Positions 5,090 to 11,947 of a DNA stretch of 11,947 bases are shown here, one piece after another (within the stretch, counting starts at the first letter, position 1; each line of letters starts with the position of its first letter). This stretch comes from Treponema sp. (GTDB lineage: Bacteria; Spirochaetota; Spirochaetia; Treponematales; Treponemataceae): contig JALNVF010000101.1 in the NCBI GenBank assembly GCA_023231445.1, positions 1 to 11,947 of the forward strand, written 5' to 3'. Under the pieces are notes generated by a model. That model saw only the letters and a program-made list of their open reading frames with translations. It made no database searches and was not told where the DNA came from. The translations under genes and the position numbers were made by a program.

Positions 5090-7702
5090 ATGTCTGACGA
5101 TGATAATCCTCTTTTTGAAAATGCTGCGCGATACCTCCGCGAACCTCTGGCTGCACGAATGCGGCCGCGGACACTCGACGAATATATCGGGCAGGACCAT
5201 ATTGTCGGGAAAGGCAGACTGCTTCGGCGCGCAATTGCGGCTGACCAGCTTTCGTCGGTTATTTTCTACGGACCTCCCGGATCAGGAAAGACAACGCTTG
5301 CCAGGGTTATCGCAAATCATACAAAAAGCAATTTCATTACGCTCAACGCGGTACTTACGGGCGTTGCGGATATACGTGCTTCTATAAAACAGGCGGAGGA
5401 TTACTACAATCTTTACAGCAGACGGACGATTCTGTTCGTAGACGAAGTGCACCGCTGGAACCGCGCCCAGCAGGATGCACTTCTGCCGTGGGTCGAAAAC
5501 GGCACGATCATTCTTATCGGAGCAACGACTGAAAATCCGTTTTTTGAAGTAAACAAAGCGCTTGTAAGCAGAAGCCGTGTATTCCAGCTTAAACCGCTCA
5601 CGAACGACGATCTCATGAAAGCTGCTGTCCAGGCTCTTTCTGATACAGAACGCGGGTACGGACACTGGAAAATTGAATTTGAAAAAGGTGCTCTTGAACA
5701 TCTTATTGATACGGCAAACGGAGACGCACGCAGTCTGCTTAACGCGCTGGAACTTGCAGTTGAAACAACGCCGGAAAAATGGGAACCTGAAGCAAATCCG
5801 CCTGTTCCTGCATGGGGTTCGACTATCTTCATCAGCAGAGAAACGGCGGAAGAATCAATACAGAAAAAAGTTGTTCTCTATGACCGGGACGGTGACTACC
5901 ATTACGACATCATCAGTGCGTTTATAAAGAGTCTGAGGGGCCGCGATCCTGATGCATCAATGTACTGGCTTGCGCGGATGGTGGCGGCAGGCGAAGATCC
6001 GGATTTTATATTCAGGCGTATGCTGATCTCTGCCTGCGAAGATACGGGTCTGGCAGATCCGAATGCAATAACGGTCGTTTCGAGCTGTGCACAGGCGTTT
6101 GACCGGGTGGGAATGCCGGAAGGCCGCTATTTTCTTGCACATGCAGCACTGTATCTGTCGACTGCACCAAAATCGAACAGCAGCATGGCATTTTTTGATG
6201 CACTTTCTTCGGTGGAAAAGGAAGATGCAGAAGTCCCGAATCACCTGCGGGATGCAAGCCGCGATGCGGAAGGGTTCGGGCACGGAGCCGGATATTTGTA
6301 TCCGCATGCATACCGCGACCACTGGGTTGCACAGCAGTATCTTCCGGGCGAACTTACCGGACGGGTATTCTACACACCCGGTACGCAGGGATATGAAAAA
6401 ACTATACGGGAAGGCGTTCTTTCCCGCCGGGAACTGCAGATTGCCGCCATACTGGAAAAAGAACAGCCTTCGAACAATGGTCTTTCCATAAACGCCGCGT
6501 CCTGCACCGATACCGCAGTAACAGGAAGCAGAAACACAACAGTTCCCGGTGACTCTCATGTACCGGATGAAAACAATAAATCGGAGTTCGGCGTGAATCC
6601 GATAAGCGAATGGTGGATAAACGCCCATTTCAAAGGCGGAAGCGTACAGAAAGATGAACAGCTTACATTCAGTCCGCCGGACAAATCAAAAGAAACGGCG
6701 CTCGACCGTGCGGACAGATCGTGGCGGTCACGTCTTGATTCAAACCGCGCAGAAATTCTTCTGAGTGTGCGCGATACGATGACGCAGCTCGCACATCTTG
6801 CCCGTCATCACCGCAGTCTTGTATGGAATGCCGACGACGGGCTGCTGCTCTGGGAAGTAGCACGCCGTACACCGGAAGGCGTTACCTGCGGAGTATGCCG
6901 TACGCAGAAAGGTAAGGAAATACTTGAACAGTACGGACGGACGCTCGGTGATCTGGACAGGCCTGTCCTGCAGTACCGGCCGGAAACGGCCCAACCGGAT
7001 TTTCTTACACCGGAGAGCTTTGCCGACGTACTTAGAAAATTTGAATACAACGGTGCAGTGTTTGACCGTATTTTTTTCCGTAATCCGTTCGTTTCCGATG
7101 TTTCCATAAAAGCGCTTGCCGATTCTTTTGCAGCAGCGGCACATACAAAAAAAGCGGAAGGTTTTACATTCACGGACCGTTCCGAATCCAATCCCGATAG
7201 TGAACCGTCATCAGCCGAAAGTCCGTTTGCAGGCGGATGGTGCACGGTCATTTCACAGCGGATACCGGCAAGCGGGCAGCACATTGCAAAACTTGTGGAA
7301 AAACAGATACTTACTCCTGCAACTATTGGTCCGTATATCGAAACACTGCAGAAAATGGATCAGGCAGAAACGGAGTTCTTCGGCGACAGGACGAATCCGC
7401 TGTTCAGCTGGAATACGGAAACGATCGCAGATGCATTCCGCAGCAGAGGTTTTAAAGTCGATGCAGCCTCACAGCTGCTTGCTGAAAAACGGCGCATTAC
7501 AGAAACAGAGCTGAAAAAATGGTTTGATGCAGGAACCTCGGCATACGGGGCAAAAATTGCGGAATCAACAGGCGCTGCCGGGCTGGAAAAAATCGTCAGG
7601 CTGCTGGAAAGCGCATGTATGAATACGATCTTCAGCTGGGAAACAGAACTTGCCTTCTTTACGATAACAGATGCAGCAAAAACTTCTTCTACAGCTGAAT
7701 AG
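5090..7702 (+). CDS. rarA: RarA (MgsA/WRNIP1-type) ATPase fused to a methyltransferase-like domain
   Basis: Residues 1-430 are a complete RarA, a clamp-loader-like AAA+ ATPase acting at stalled replication forks. It has Walker A GPPGSGKT (61-68), Walker B LFVDEVH (115-121), sensor 1 GATTENP (144-150), an arginine-finger region VSRSRVF (159-165), and the RarA hallmarks SAFIKSLRGRDPDA (276-289), NHLRD (384-388) and YLYPHAY (402-408). E. coli RarA ends near 447 residues; this protein has 870. A polar linker (about 455-545) leads to a second domain. There, SLVWNADDGLLLWEVARR (576-593) resembles motif I of the methyltransferase-like domain in RarA/unknown-domain fusions known from cyanobacteria, but with DDG where a Gly-rich SAM loop is expected. 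SAM binding may therefore be lost. No Shine-Dalgarno sequence precedes the ATG. The last 14 bases overlap a convergent gene. Confidence 0.88.
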   Translation: MSDDDNPLFENAARYLREPLAARMRPRTLDEYIGQDHIVGKGRLLRRAIAADQLSSVIFYGPPGSGKTTLARVIANHTKSNFITLNAVLTGVADIRASIKQAEDYYNLYSRRTILFVDEVHRWNRAQQDALLPWVENGTIILIGATTENPFFEVNKALVSRSRVFQLKPLTNDDLMKAAVQALSDTERGYGHWKIEFEKGALEHLIDTANGDARSLLNALELAVETTPEKWEPEANPPVPAWGSTIFISRETAEESIQKKVVLYDRDGDYHYDIISAFIKSLRGRDPDASMYWLARMVAAGEDPDFIFRRMLISACEDTGLADPNAITVVSSCAQAFDRVGMPEGRYFLAHAALYLSTAPKSNSSMAFFDALSSVEKEDAEVPNHLRDASRDAEGFGHGAGYLYPHAYRDHWVAQQYLPGELTGRVFYTPGTQGYEKTIREGVLSRRELQIAAILEKEQPSNNGLSINAASCTDTAVTGSRNTTVPGDSHVPDENNKSEFGVNPISEWWINAHFKGGSVQKDEQLTFSPPDKSKETALDRADRSWRSRLDSNRAEILLSVRDTMTQLAHLARHHRSLVWNADDGLLLWEVARRTPEGVTCGVCRTQKGKEILEQYGRTLGDLDRPVLQYRPETAQPDFLTPESFADVLRKFEYNGAVFDRIFFRNPFVSDVSIKALADSFAAAAHTKKAEGFTFTDRSESNPDSEPSSAESPFAGGWCTVISQRIPASGQHIAKLVEKQILTPATIGPYIETLQKMDQAETEFFGDRTNPLFSWNTETIADAFRSRGFKVDAASQLLAEKRRITETELKKWFDAGTSAYGAKIAESTGAAGLEKIVRLLESACMNTIFSWETELAFFTITDAAKTSSTAE

Positions 7703-7958
7703 TAAAGCTGTTTGGTGTCATTTCGCTGAGAGAAAAGACTGCATGGAGATTGTACAAATCGATGATGCCGGTCGGTTTTATGCCGCTGCCGTCGTCTGAA
7801 TCATCGGCAGGAGTGGAAACCGCGCAAAGAGAAAGAATTTCGGCATCGGTTGCATTATCAGGTAAAAACATAACAAGATTCTTTGTAGGATCAGTATACA
7901 TAGTGCACATCATAAGAGCCTCCCGCATCAGGCTTTGATTAAACTCACCGTAATTCAT
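7689..7958 (-). CDS. Conserved-looking hypothetical protein, 89 residues
   Basis: I do not recognise a family. The frame is open much further upstream, antisense to adk, but the protein-like part begins at MNYGEFNQSL, just after a good promoter (7972-7999), so this start was chosen over the longer frame. The sequence has a helical N-terminus (1-20), a strand NLVMFLPD (27-34), an ILSLCAVS segment (41-48), an acidic flexible stretch ADDSDDGSG (51-59) and a second hydrophobic strand pair, GIIDLYNLHAVFSL (64-77). It is soluble, with no signal peptide. It reads convergently with rarA and overlaps its 3' end by 14 bases. It diverges from adk, with both promoters in the 144-base gap. No strong Shine-Dalgarno sequence is present. 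Confidence 0.65.
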   Translation of the reverse strand: MNYGEFNQSLMREALMMCTMYTDPTKNLVMFLPDNATDAEILSLCAVSTPADDSDDGSGIKPTGIIDLYNLHAVFSLSEMTPNSFTIQL

Positions 7959-7971
7959 CACAGTCACTTTT

Positions 7972-7999
7972 ATGATAGCGTATATTATGTATTTGTCAA
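7972..7999 (-). promoter_or_regulatory. Promoter of the 89-residue gene
   Basis: Read on the minus strand, consensus TTGACA (7999-7994) lies 16 bp before TATCAT (7977-7972), and 13 bases separate the -10 box from the ATG at 7958. The untranslated leader would be only about six bases. Confidence 0.65.
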
Positions 8000-8042
8000 T
8001 CAATATACCCTCCGAACGAATAAACCGGTACGTCATACGCAC

Positions 8043-8071
8043 TTGCCGGTTACGGTTTTTAAGAGTAAAAT
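8043..8071 (+). promoter_or_regulatory. Promoter of adk
   Basis: TTGCCG (8043-8048) and TAAAAT (8066-8071) are 17 bp apart. The leader of about 25 bases carries the ribosome-binding site AGGAG (8093-8097). Confidence 0.6.
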
Positions 8072-8102
8072 AGAATAAACTTATTGATTTACAGGAGCTT
8101 AT

Positions 8103-8735
8103 ATGAATTTCATTTTTCTGGGACCTCCCGGAGCCGGCAAAGGTTCTCTTGCAGTAAAAGTCGCAAATGACTATAAAATTCCGCACATTTCTACTGGTGA
8201 TATTTTTCGCGCTGCCATTAAAAATCAGACCGAACTCGGAAAGAAAGTAAAAAGTATTATCGATTCCGGCGGGCTCGTAAGCGACGACATCACCTGTGCG
8301 CTTGTAAAGGAACGGCTGGAACAGGATGACGTAAAAAATGGATTCATACTTGACGGTTTTCCGCGCACAATTCCTCAGGCAGAAGCATTCACGAATATCT
8401 GCAAAGATGTGACCGTTGTAAACTTTGTCATCAAAGACGAAATCGTCATAAAACGGCTTTCGACACGCCGCGTATGCCGTAAATGCGGAGAAAACTACAA
8501 TGTACTTACAATGCCGCCGAAAAAGGAAGGAATCTGCGACAAGTGCGGAGGAGAACTCTATCAGCGTGACGACGATAAACAGGAATCTATTCTGCACCGC
8601 ATGGATGTGTACCGCGAACAGACAGAACCGCTTATCGACTTTTACCGCAAACGGGGTGAACTCACCGACATAGACGGTGCAACACAAACAGACCAACTGC
8701 TTGCGGATTTCAAAAAGAAATTTCCGAATAAATAA
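8103..8735 (+). CDS. adk: Adenylate kinase, long form with zinc-type LID
   Basis: This 210-residue enzyme catalyses ATP + AMP = 2 ADP in the cytoplasm. It has the P-loop GPPGAGKGS (7-15), with Ser15 where Thr is usual. Also present are STGD (30-33) and the AMP-site region GLVSDDI (57-63), followed by DGFPRT (84-89). The LID domain carries CRKC (125-128) and CDKC (145-148), a four-cysteine set expected to bind zinc structurally. The conserved RMDVYREQTEPLIDFY (166-181) helix follows. The length matches long bacterial adenylate kinases. The start is fixed by AGGAG at five-base spacing. It has its own promoter and terminator and is apparently a single-gene unit, unlike the secY-linked adk of many bacteria. 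Confidence 0.96.
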   Translation: MNFIFLGPPGAGKGSLAVKVANDYKIPHISTGDIFRAAIKNQTELGKKVKSIIDSGGLVSDDITCALVKERLEQDDVKNGFILDGFPRTIPQAEAFTNICKDVTVVNFVIKDEIVIKRLSTRRVCRKCGENYNVLTMPPKKEGICDKCGGELYQRDDDKQESILHRMDVYREQTEPLIDFYRKRGELTDIDGATQTDQLLADFKKKFPNK

Positions 8736-8748
8736 ACGAAATGTATTC

Positions 8749-8776
8749 ACGCGGTTCATTATGAACCGCGTTTTTT
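8749..8776 (+). terminator. Rho-independent terminator of adk
   Basis: ACGCGGTTCA (8749-8758) and TGAACCGCGT (8762-8771) form a perfect 10-bp stem with loop TTA, followed by a run of T through 8776. There is no T run on the other strand, so it does not serve ilvB. Confidence 0.9.
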
Positions 8777-8847
8777 CTGTATATACTAAAAATAACAAAT
8801 ATACTAATCAGTATCACGACGCAGCGCATCTGCTATCCCCCGGAATA

Positions 8848-10590
8848 TTATTTTATTGCGTCTATATTCGCCTTTCCTCCGGGTACGAACGGCAGAACGT
8901 CTTCCTCCCGGTTTATTTTAACACGGACAAAAAACGGTTTCTTTTTACGGTCAGGCGCGAAAGCCTTTTCATACCATCTGTCGTCGTCCGCGGTGTCTGC
9001 CGCATCTATACCAAATCCCCGTGCAACCGTAACAAGGTCAGGCTGTGCAGAAAAAACACATGCGCTGTAATTTTTATTAAACAAATATTTCTGCTGCTGG
9101 TATACCATACCGAGAGTTCCGTTCTCAAACACAATCACCGTAACGGCAAGATTCAACTCTGCCAGCGTCGCCAGTTCCTGTATGTTCATAAGAATGGAAC
9201 CGTCTCCGGAAAAACACACAATCCGCCTGTCAGGATTTGCAAGTGCCGCACCGATTGCAGCCGGTAATCCGAATCCCATAGTGCCGAGAGAACCGGATGT
9301 AAGGAACGTACGCGGTTTTTCCACCGGATAATATTGTGCCGCCCACATCTGATGTTCCCCTACGTCGGTTGTTACAATCAGACTCCCGCCGGCAGTACCA
9401 GCCTTCCCGGCCAGCGACGGTATCGACGCAATGAATTCACGGGGATTGACACTTTTCACATCAGCAGGACGGCCGCATTCTGTCGAGGAATTTTCCCTGC
9501 GTATATTCATGATTTTTTCGAGCCATACCGCGCGAGCTTCGGCATTCTGCCATGCGGATGCAAATTTTTCCTGCTTCTCCGCGGCAAGCTGCACAAGAAT
9601 GGGAAAAACAGATTCGACATCGGCGACAAGTGAAATATCCGCACTGACAATCTTATTAACTTCGGCCGCATCAACATCGATATGTACGATTTTTGCTTTC
9701 GGACAGAATTTTGAAACGACACCGGTCGCTCTGTCGTCGAACCGGACACCAGCTGCAACAACAAGATCAGCCTCGTGCATTGCAGCGTTTGCTGCATATG
9801 AACCGTGCATGCCGACCATGCCCGCGTACATACCGGACGATTCCGGTATACAGCCAAGTCCCATGAGGCTTGACACAACGGGAAGCCGGTAACTTCTCAG
9901 AAATTTCAGCAGCTCCTGAGAGGCTGCTTCCGTATTACAGCCGCCGCCGCAGTACAGCACCGGTTTCCGGGAAAGAACAAGTGCGTCGGTAATTTTATCC
10001 ATTCGCGCGGCATACTCTGAAGGCGGTGTGTGAAAACGGATGTCGTGCAGATTCACTGCAGTTATATCAGGCCATTCGTCAAATTCGCACACCGCACACT
10101 GTACATCGCGGGGAACATCAATGAGTACCGGACCGGGCCTGCCGTTCATTGCAATTTTGAACGCCTCCGGAACTGCTTTTAACAGTTCTTCAGGCGATTT
10201 AACCATAACGCTGTGTTTTGTAATCGGAAACGAAAGTCCGAACGTATCAGCCTCCTGAAACGCGTCGGTGCCTATAAGCGACGTGTTTACCTGACCGGTA
10301 ATTGCAATAATCGGGACAGAATCACTGCGGGCATCGGCAACGGCAGTAAGCAGATTCATCGCACCGGGACCGCTTGTTGCAAGACATACGGCAGGTCTTC
10401 CGGTACTGCGCGCCATTCCCTGCGCAATAAAACCGCCGGCCTGTTCCTGTCTGACGAGTATGTGTCTGATAGAACTTCTGTTCAATTCGTCGTACAGCGG
10501 AAGAATCGACCCTCCCGGTATTCCTGCAACGGTGGTAATTCCCTCCATTTCAAGCAGTTTTACAATGATTTCTGCACCGGTTTTTCTCAT
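8848..10590 (-). CDS. ilvB: Acetolactate synthase (acetohydroxyacid synthase), large catalytic subunit
   Basis: This 580-residue ThDP- and FAD-dependent enzyme condenses two pyruvates, or pyruvate with 2-oxobutyrate, in the first common step of valine, leucine and isoleucine synthesis. Visible features are the catalytic Glu49 in RQEQAGG, TSGPGAMN (72-79), FQEADTFG (111-118), VGMHGSY (259-265), the FAD-site motif GVRFDDRATG (281-290), SLGTMGFGLPAAIGA (434-448), and the ThDP/Mg motif GDGS (462-465) to Asn490. The C-terminal LPFVPGG is also typical. The length is normal for the family. The start is supported by AGGGGGA (10603-10597 on the minus strand) at six-base spacing. The regulatory subunit IlvN is not adjacent within the window. 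Upstream lies a full attenuator, so expression should rise when charged Val/Leu/Ile tRNAs are scarce. The call as biosynthetic rather than catabolic rests on the FAD motif and this attenuator. Confidence 0.96.
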   Translation of the reverse strand: MRKTGAEIIVKLLEMEGITTVAGIPGGSILPLYDELNRSSIRHILVRQEQAGGFIAQGMARSTGRPAVCLATSGPGAMNLLTAVADARSDSVPIIAITGQVNTSLIGTDAFQEADTFGLSFPITKHSVMVKSPEELLKAVPEAFKIAMNGRPGPVLIDVPRDVQCAVCEFDEWPDITAVNLHDIRFHTPPSEYAARMDKITDALVLSRKPVLYCGGGCNTEAASQELLKFLRSYRLPVVSSLMGLGCIPESSGMYAGMVGMHGSYAANAAMHEADLVVAAGVRFDDRATGVVSKFCPKAKIVHIDVDAAEVNKIVSADISLVADVESVFPILVQLAAEKQEKFASAWQNAEARAVWLEKIMNIRRENSSTECGRPADVKSVNPREFIASIPSLAGKAGTAGGSLIVTTDVGEHQMWAAQYYPVEKPRTFLTSGSLGTMGFGLPAAIGAALANPDRRIVCFSGDGSILMNIQELATLAELNLAVTVIVFENGTLGMVYQQQKYLFNKNYSACVFSAQPDLVTVARGFGIDAADTADDDRWYEKAFAPDRKKKPFFVRVKINREEDVLPFVPGGKANIDAIK

Positions 10591-10624
10591 ACACAGTCCC
10601 CCTGTTGAATAAGCGGCCGGACAT

Positions 10625-10660
10625 AAAAAAAGCTCCCCGTCTGCCGGAGAGCTTTTTTTT
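10625..10660 (-). terminator. Attenuator terminator of ilvB
   Basis: On the minus-strand RNA, GCUC-U-CCG (10652-10645) pairs with CGG-G-GAGC (10639-10632), with a single U-G wobble, around a five-base loop. The run of A before it (10660-10653) and of U after it (10631-10625) extend the stem and supply the U tail. On the plus strand the wobble becomes a C-A mismatch, so the hairpin is better in the ilvB direction. It lies between the leader peptide and ilvB. Confidence 0.88.
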
Positions 10661-10718
10661 ACGCCAAGTGGCTTTATGTAATTCTACATACGCACAGTCA
10701 GCATCTTCGCTCCGGCAG
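10641..10718 (-). promoter_or_regulatory. Antiterminator pairing of the ilv attenuator
   Basis: CTGCCGGAG within the leader-peptide codons (10718-10710 on the minus strand, codons 22-25) is perfectly complementary over nine bases to CTCCGGCAG (10649-10641), which contains the inner 5' arm and loop of the terminator. The two pairings exclude each other. A ribosome stalled at the Val/Leu codons (7-15) leaves the leader segment free to block the terminator. A ribosome reaching the stop codon (10686-10684) covers it and lets the terminator form. Confidence 0.8.
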
Positions 10719-10782
10719 TCTTATTAATTACTGCTGCTACGACGAGGACGACTAGTACTACTACTGTAGAAATGAATGTCAT
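10684..10782 (-). CDS. ilv operon leader peptide (attenuation sensor), 32 residues
   Basis: This short frame reads MTFIST, then VVVLVVLVVAAVI at residues 7-19, then NKTAGAKMLTVRM and a TAG stop. Eleven of the 13 residues at 7-19 are Val, Leu or Ile (eight Val, two Leu, one Ile). This is the signature of a branched-chain amino acid leader peptide, as in enterobacterial ilvL or ilvB leaders, though the sequence itself is different. It sits directly after a consensus promoter and before a terminator hairpin and ilvB, which fixes its role as translational sensor. The -10 box ends six bases before the ATG and there is no real Shine-Dalgarno sequence, so it may be translated from a leaderless mRNA. 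The dominance of Val suggests valine as the main signal. The peptide itself probably has no function. Confidence 0.88.
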   Translation of the reverse strand: MTFISTVVVLVVLVVAAVINKTAGAKMLTVRM

Positions 10783-10788
10783 ATCCGC

Positions 10789-10817
10789 ATAATCGCATAT
10801 TATTGTTTATTTGTCAA
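10789..10817 (-). promoter_or_regulatory. Promoter of the ilv leader/ilvB unit
   Basis: Read on the minus strand, consensus TTGACA (10817-10812) lies exactly 17 bp before GATTAT (10794-10789). Transcription would start at or next to the leader-peptide ATG at 10782. Confidence 0.75.
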
Positions 10818-10853
10818 CTGATTGTCTGTTTTCTAACAGGTGGAACTGAATCC

Positions 10854-10868
10854 GCCATTTTACATGGC
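10854..10868. promoter_or_regulatory. Small palindrome between divergent promoters
   Basis: GCCAT and ATGGC surround TTTAC, 20 bp upstream of the -10 box of the gene starting at 10901. This would be the -35 region of that promoter, which otherwise has no good -35. It could be an operator or an activator site. The arms are short and chance is possible. Confidence 0.25.
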
Positions 10869-10887
10869 AAATTAATGCAATTAGTTG

Positions 10888-10893
10888 TATACT
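10888..10893 (+). promoter_or_regulatory. -10 box of the sensor-protein gene, leaderless arrangement
   Basis: TATACT (10888-10893) is separated by seven bases from the ATG at 10901, the same geometry as at rarA. No Shine-Dalgarno sequence and no clear -35 are seen. Confidence 0.5.
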
Positions 10894-10900
10894 GTAGTAT

Positions 10901-11947
10901 ATGAAAAAGATACTCGTTGTTTCGTTAAACCAAAAAGTTATTGAGACGGTACAAGAAGGATGCAGAACTTTTGCGGACGATTTTAATTCATGCGTCAAAA
11001 CAGATATTGATGAAACAATCAGTTACATTAATTATGAACTGCCGGAAATTAAAGTACTTGATTATACTTCTTCCGACTGCGGATGTGCAAAAATTCTTTC
11101 AGAAATTCATGGAGATCCCTGGCTCCATTACGGCGGAGTTATTGCAGTGTGCAGGGACAGGCAGCAGATGAAAGAACTGGTTGATTTAAAAGACTCCAAC
11201 ATTCTTTCAATACAAACTCTCGACGACTTTTCTTTTCATTTTATCCGGCTGCTTCGTATCCTCTGGCAGAACCAGAAGTTTCTTCTTAACCGCGGCATGC
11301 AGGACGATTTCGGCGGTGAAGAAAACGGTACCTTCGTATGCGGCAACGATCCTCTTGATATACATTTTTATACGCAGTTTCTGGTAAACTATCTGTACAA
11401 CACGAACCGTATAAACGAAAACGACAGATATAAACTGCAGATGACTTTGACCGAACTTCTTACAAATGCGCTTGAACACGGTAATCTCAACATCAGTTAT
11501 GCAGATAAAACAAAATGGATGGAAGAGCACGGTGATATATTCGGTCTTATAGCGCAACGAGCTGCTGATCCGAGGTATGTGAACAGGCAGATAACAATTA
11601 CCTATGCCATCGGAAAAGCAAAATCGGCCTTTATCATCCGAGATGAAGGAGACGGATTCGACTGGCACTGTTACGCCGATAAGGATGCTGTTTCCGGTAA
11701 TGAACTGCACGGAAGAGGTATAAAGCTGTCTCTGGGGCTTGTTACAAAAATGGCCTATAACGAAAAAGGAAATCAGGTTATGTTCCAAATAAACAACCAG
11801 CTGAACGAATCCAGTACCGTTCCGCAGGTAATGACGAATTTTGAAACAATTACATATACAGACAGGCAGGTTGTCTGCAGGCAGAACGAACCCACAAACG
11901 ATCTTTTTTTTATTGTATCCGGACGATTTGCAGTTTATTCCGGGCGC
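10901..11947 (+). CDS. Receiver-like / histidine-kinase-type ATPase / cNMP-binding-like signalling protein (3' end cut by window)
   Basis: The frame is open for 349 codons to the window edge, so the C-terminus is missing. Residues 1-125 begin MKKILVVSLN and alternate strands and helices like a response-regulator receiver, but without the acidic pocket and phosphorylatable Asp in the usual places, so this is probably a pseudo-receiver. Residues 150-300 are a GHKL ATPase domain of the anti-sigma/SpoIIAB-like kind, with N-box ELLTNALEHG (185-194), G1 motif DEGDGF (248-253) and G2-like HGRGIKLS (270-277). From about 305, VPQVMTNFETITY followed by LFFIVSGRFAVYSG (335-348) looks like the start of a cyclic-nucleotide-binding (Crp-like) beta-roll. 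There is no dimerisation domain with a phosphoacceptor His, so it is unlikely to be a classical sensor kinase. A partner-switching serine kinase role is inferred. The start is chosen from the -10 box seven bases upstream. Confidence 0.78.
   Translation, partial: MKKILVVSLNQKVIETVQEGCRTFADDFNSCVKTDIDETISYINYELPEIKVLDYTSSDCGCAKILSEIHGDPWLHYGGVIAVCRDRQQMKELVDLKDSNILSIQTLDDFSFHFIRLLRILWQNQKFLLNRGMQDDFGGEENGTFVCGNDPLDIHFYTQFLVNYLYNTNRINENDRYKLQMTLTELLTNALEHGNLNISYADKTKWMEEHGDIFGLIAQRAADPRYVNRQITITYAIGKAKSAFIIRDEGDGFDWHCYADKDAVSGNELHGRGIKLSLGLVTKMAYNEKGNQVMFQINNQLNESSTVPQVMTNFETITYTDRQVVCRQNEPTNDLFFIVSGRFAVYSGR

Noticed and set aside
5957..6628. 223-residue minus-strand open frame within rarA
   Set aside because: It is antisense to conserved RarA residues, is Cys/Arg/His-rich, and has no ribosome-binding site. 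It is a codon-bias shadow.
7959..8798. Long minus-strand open frame extending the 89-residue gene upstream, antisense to adk
   Set aside because: It lies opposite the certain adk gene and its terminator, its residues are rich in Phe/Tyr/Arg/Cys as expected of a shadow frame, and a promoter at 7972-7999 lies inside it.
8801..8814. Possible ilvB terminator ATACT-AATC-AGTAT
   Set aside because: A five-base A/T-rich stem with an interrupted T tail is too weak to call. The ilvB transcript may continue beyond it or end by Rho.

Overview
The window looks like the chromosome of a spirochaete of the genus Treponema, most likely a gut or free-living species. The reasons are a TP0733-like outer-membrane beta-barrel protein followed by a lipoprotein with a relaxed spirochaetal lipobox, a RarA fused to a large C-terminal domain, and moderate GC content. 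Acetolactate synthase with its own attenuator points to a species that makes branched-chain amino acids, unlike T. pallidum. The genus assignment is inferred from protein character, not from a database search.

Layout. (1) 86-1825: a two-gene plus-strand unit, outer-membrane barrel then surface lipoprotein, closed by a strong terminator at 1897-1926. (2) About 1930-5070: an accessory island. Its core is a minus-strand pair, an ABC/OLD-like ATPase (3297-4409) and a 214-residue partner (2650-3294) that may have a PD-(D/E)XK-like fold; this is a candidate defence or conflict module. On both sides lies non-coding and decayed coding DNA. A promoter-plus-leader segment occurs in two diverged copies (1934-2244 and 4514-4615), and the left copy carries about 110 extra bases that form a long palindrome. 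On the right are three 19-bp palindromes at an exact 22-bp pitch (4915-4977), the last of which doubles as a terminator. (3) 5090-7702: rarA fused to a methyltransferase-like domain, overlapping at its 3' end a small convergent gene (7689-7958). (4) 8103-8735: adk, with a clear promoter and terminator. (5) 8848-10817, minus strand: ilvB preceded by a complete transcription attenuator, consisting of a promoter, a 32-residue Val/Leu/Ile-rich leader peptide, a 9-bp antiterminator pairing and a terminator hairpin. (6) 10901 to the window end: a signalling protein with a receiver-like N-terminus, a histidine-kinase-type ATPase domain and the start of a cyclic-nucleotide-binding-like domain.

A recurring feature is promoters whose -10 box lies only 6-13 bases before the start codon with no Shine-Dalgarno sequence (rarA, the ilv leader peptide, the 10901 gene, the ATPase and the 89-residue gene). 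This suggests leaderless or nearly leaderless mRNAs. Other genes (both surface-protein genes, adk and ilvB) have conventional ribosome-binding sites. The strongest findings are the ilv attenuator, the three-palindrome array, the ATPase/partner pair and the duplicated leader with its insertion.
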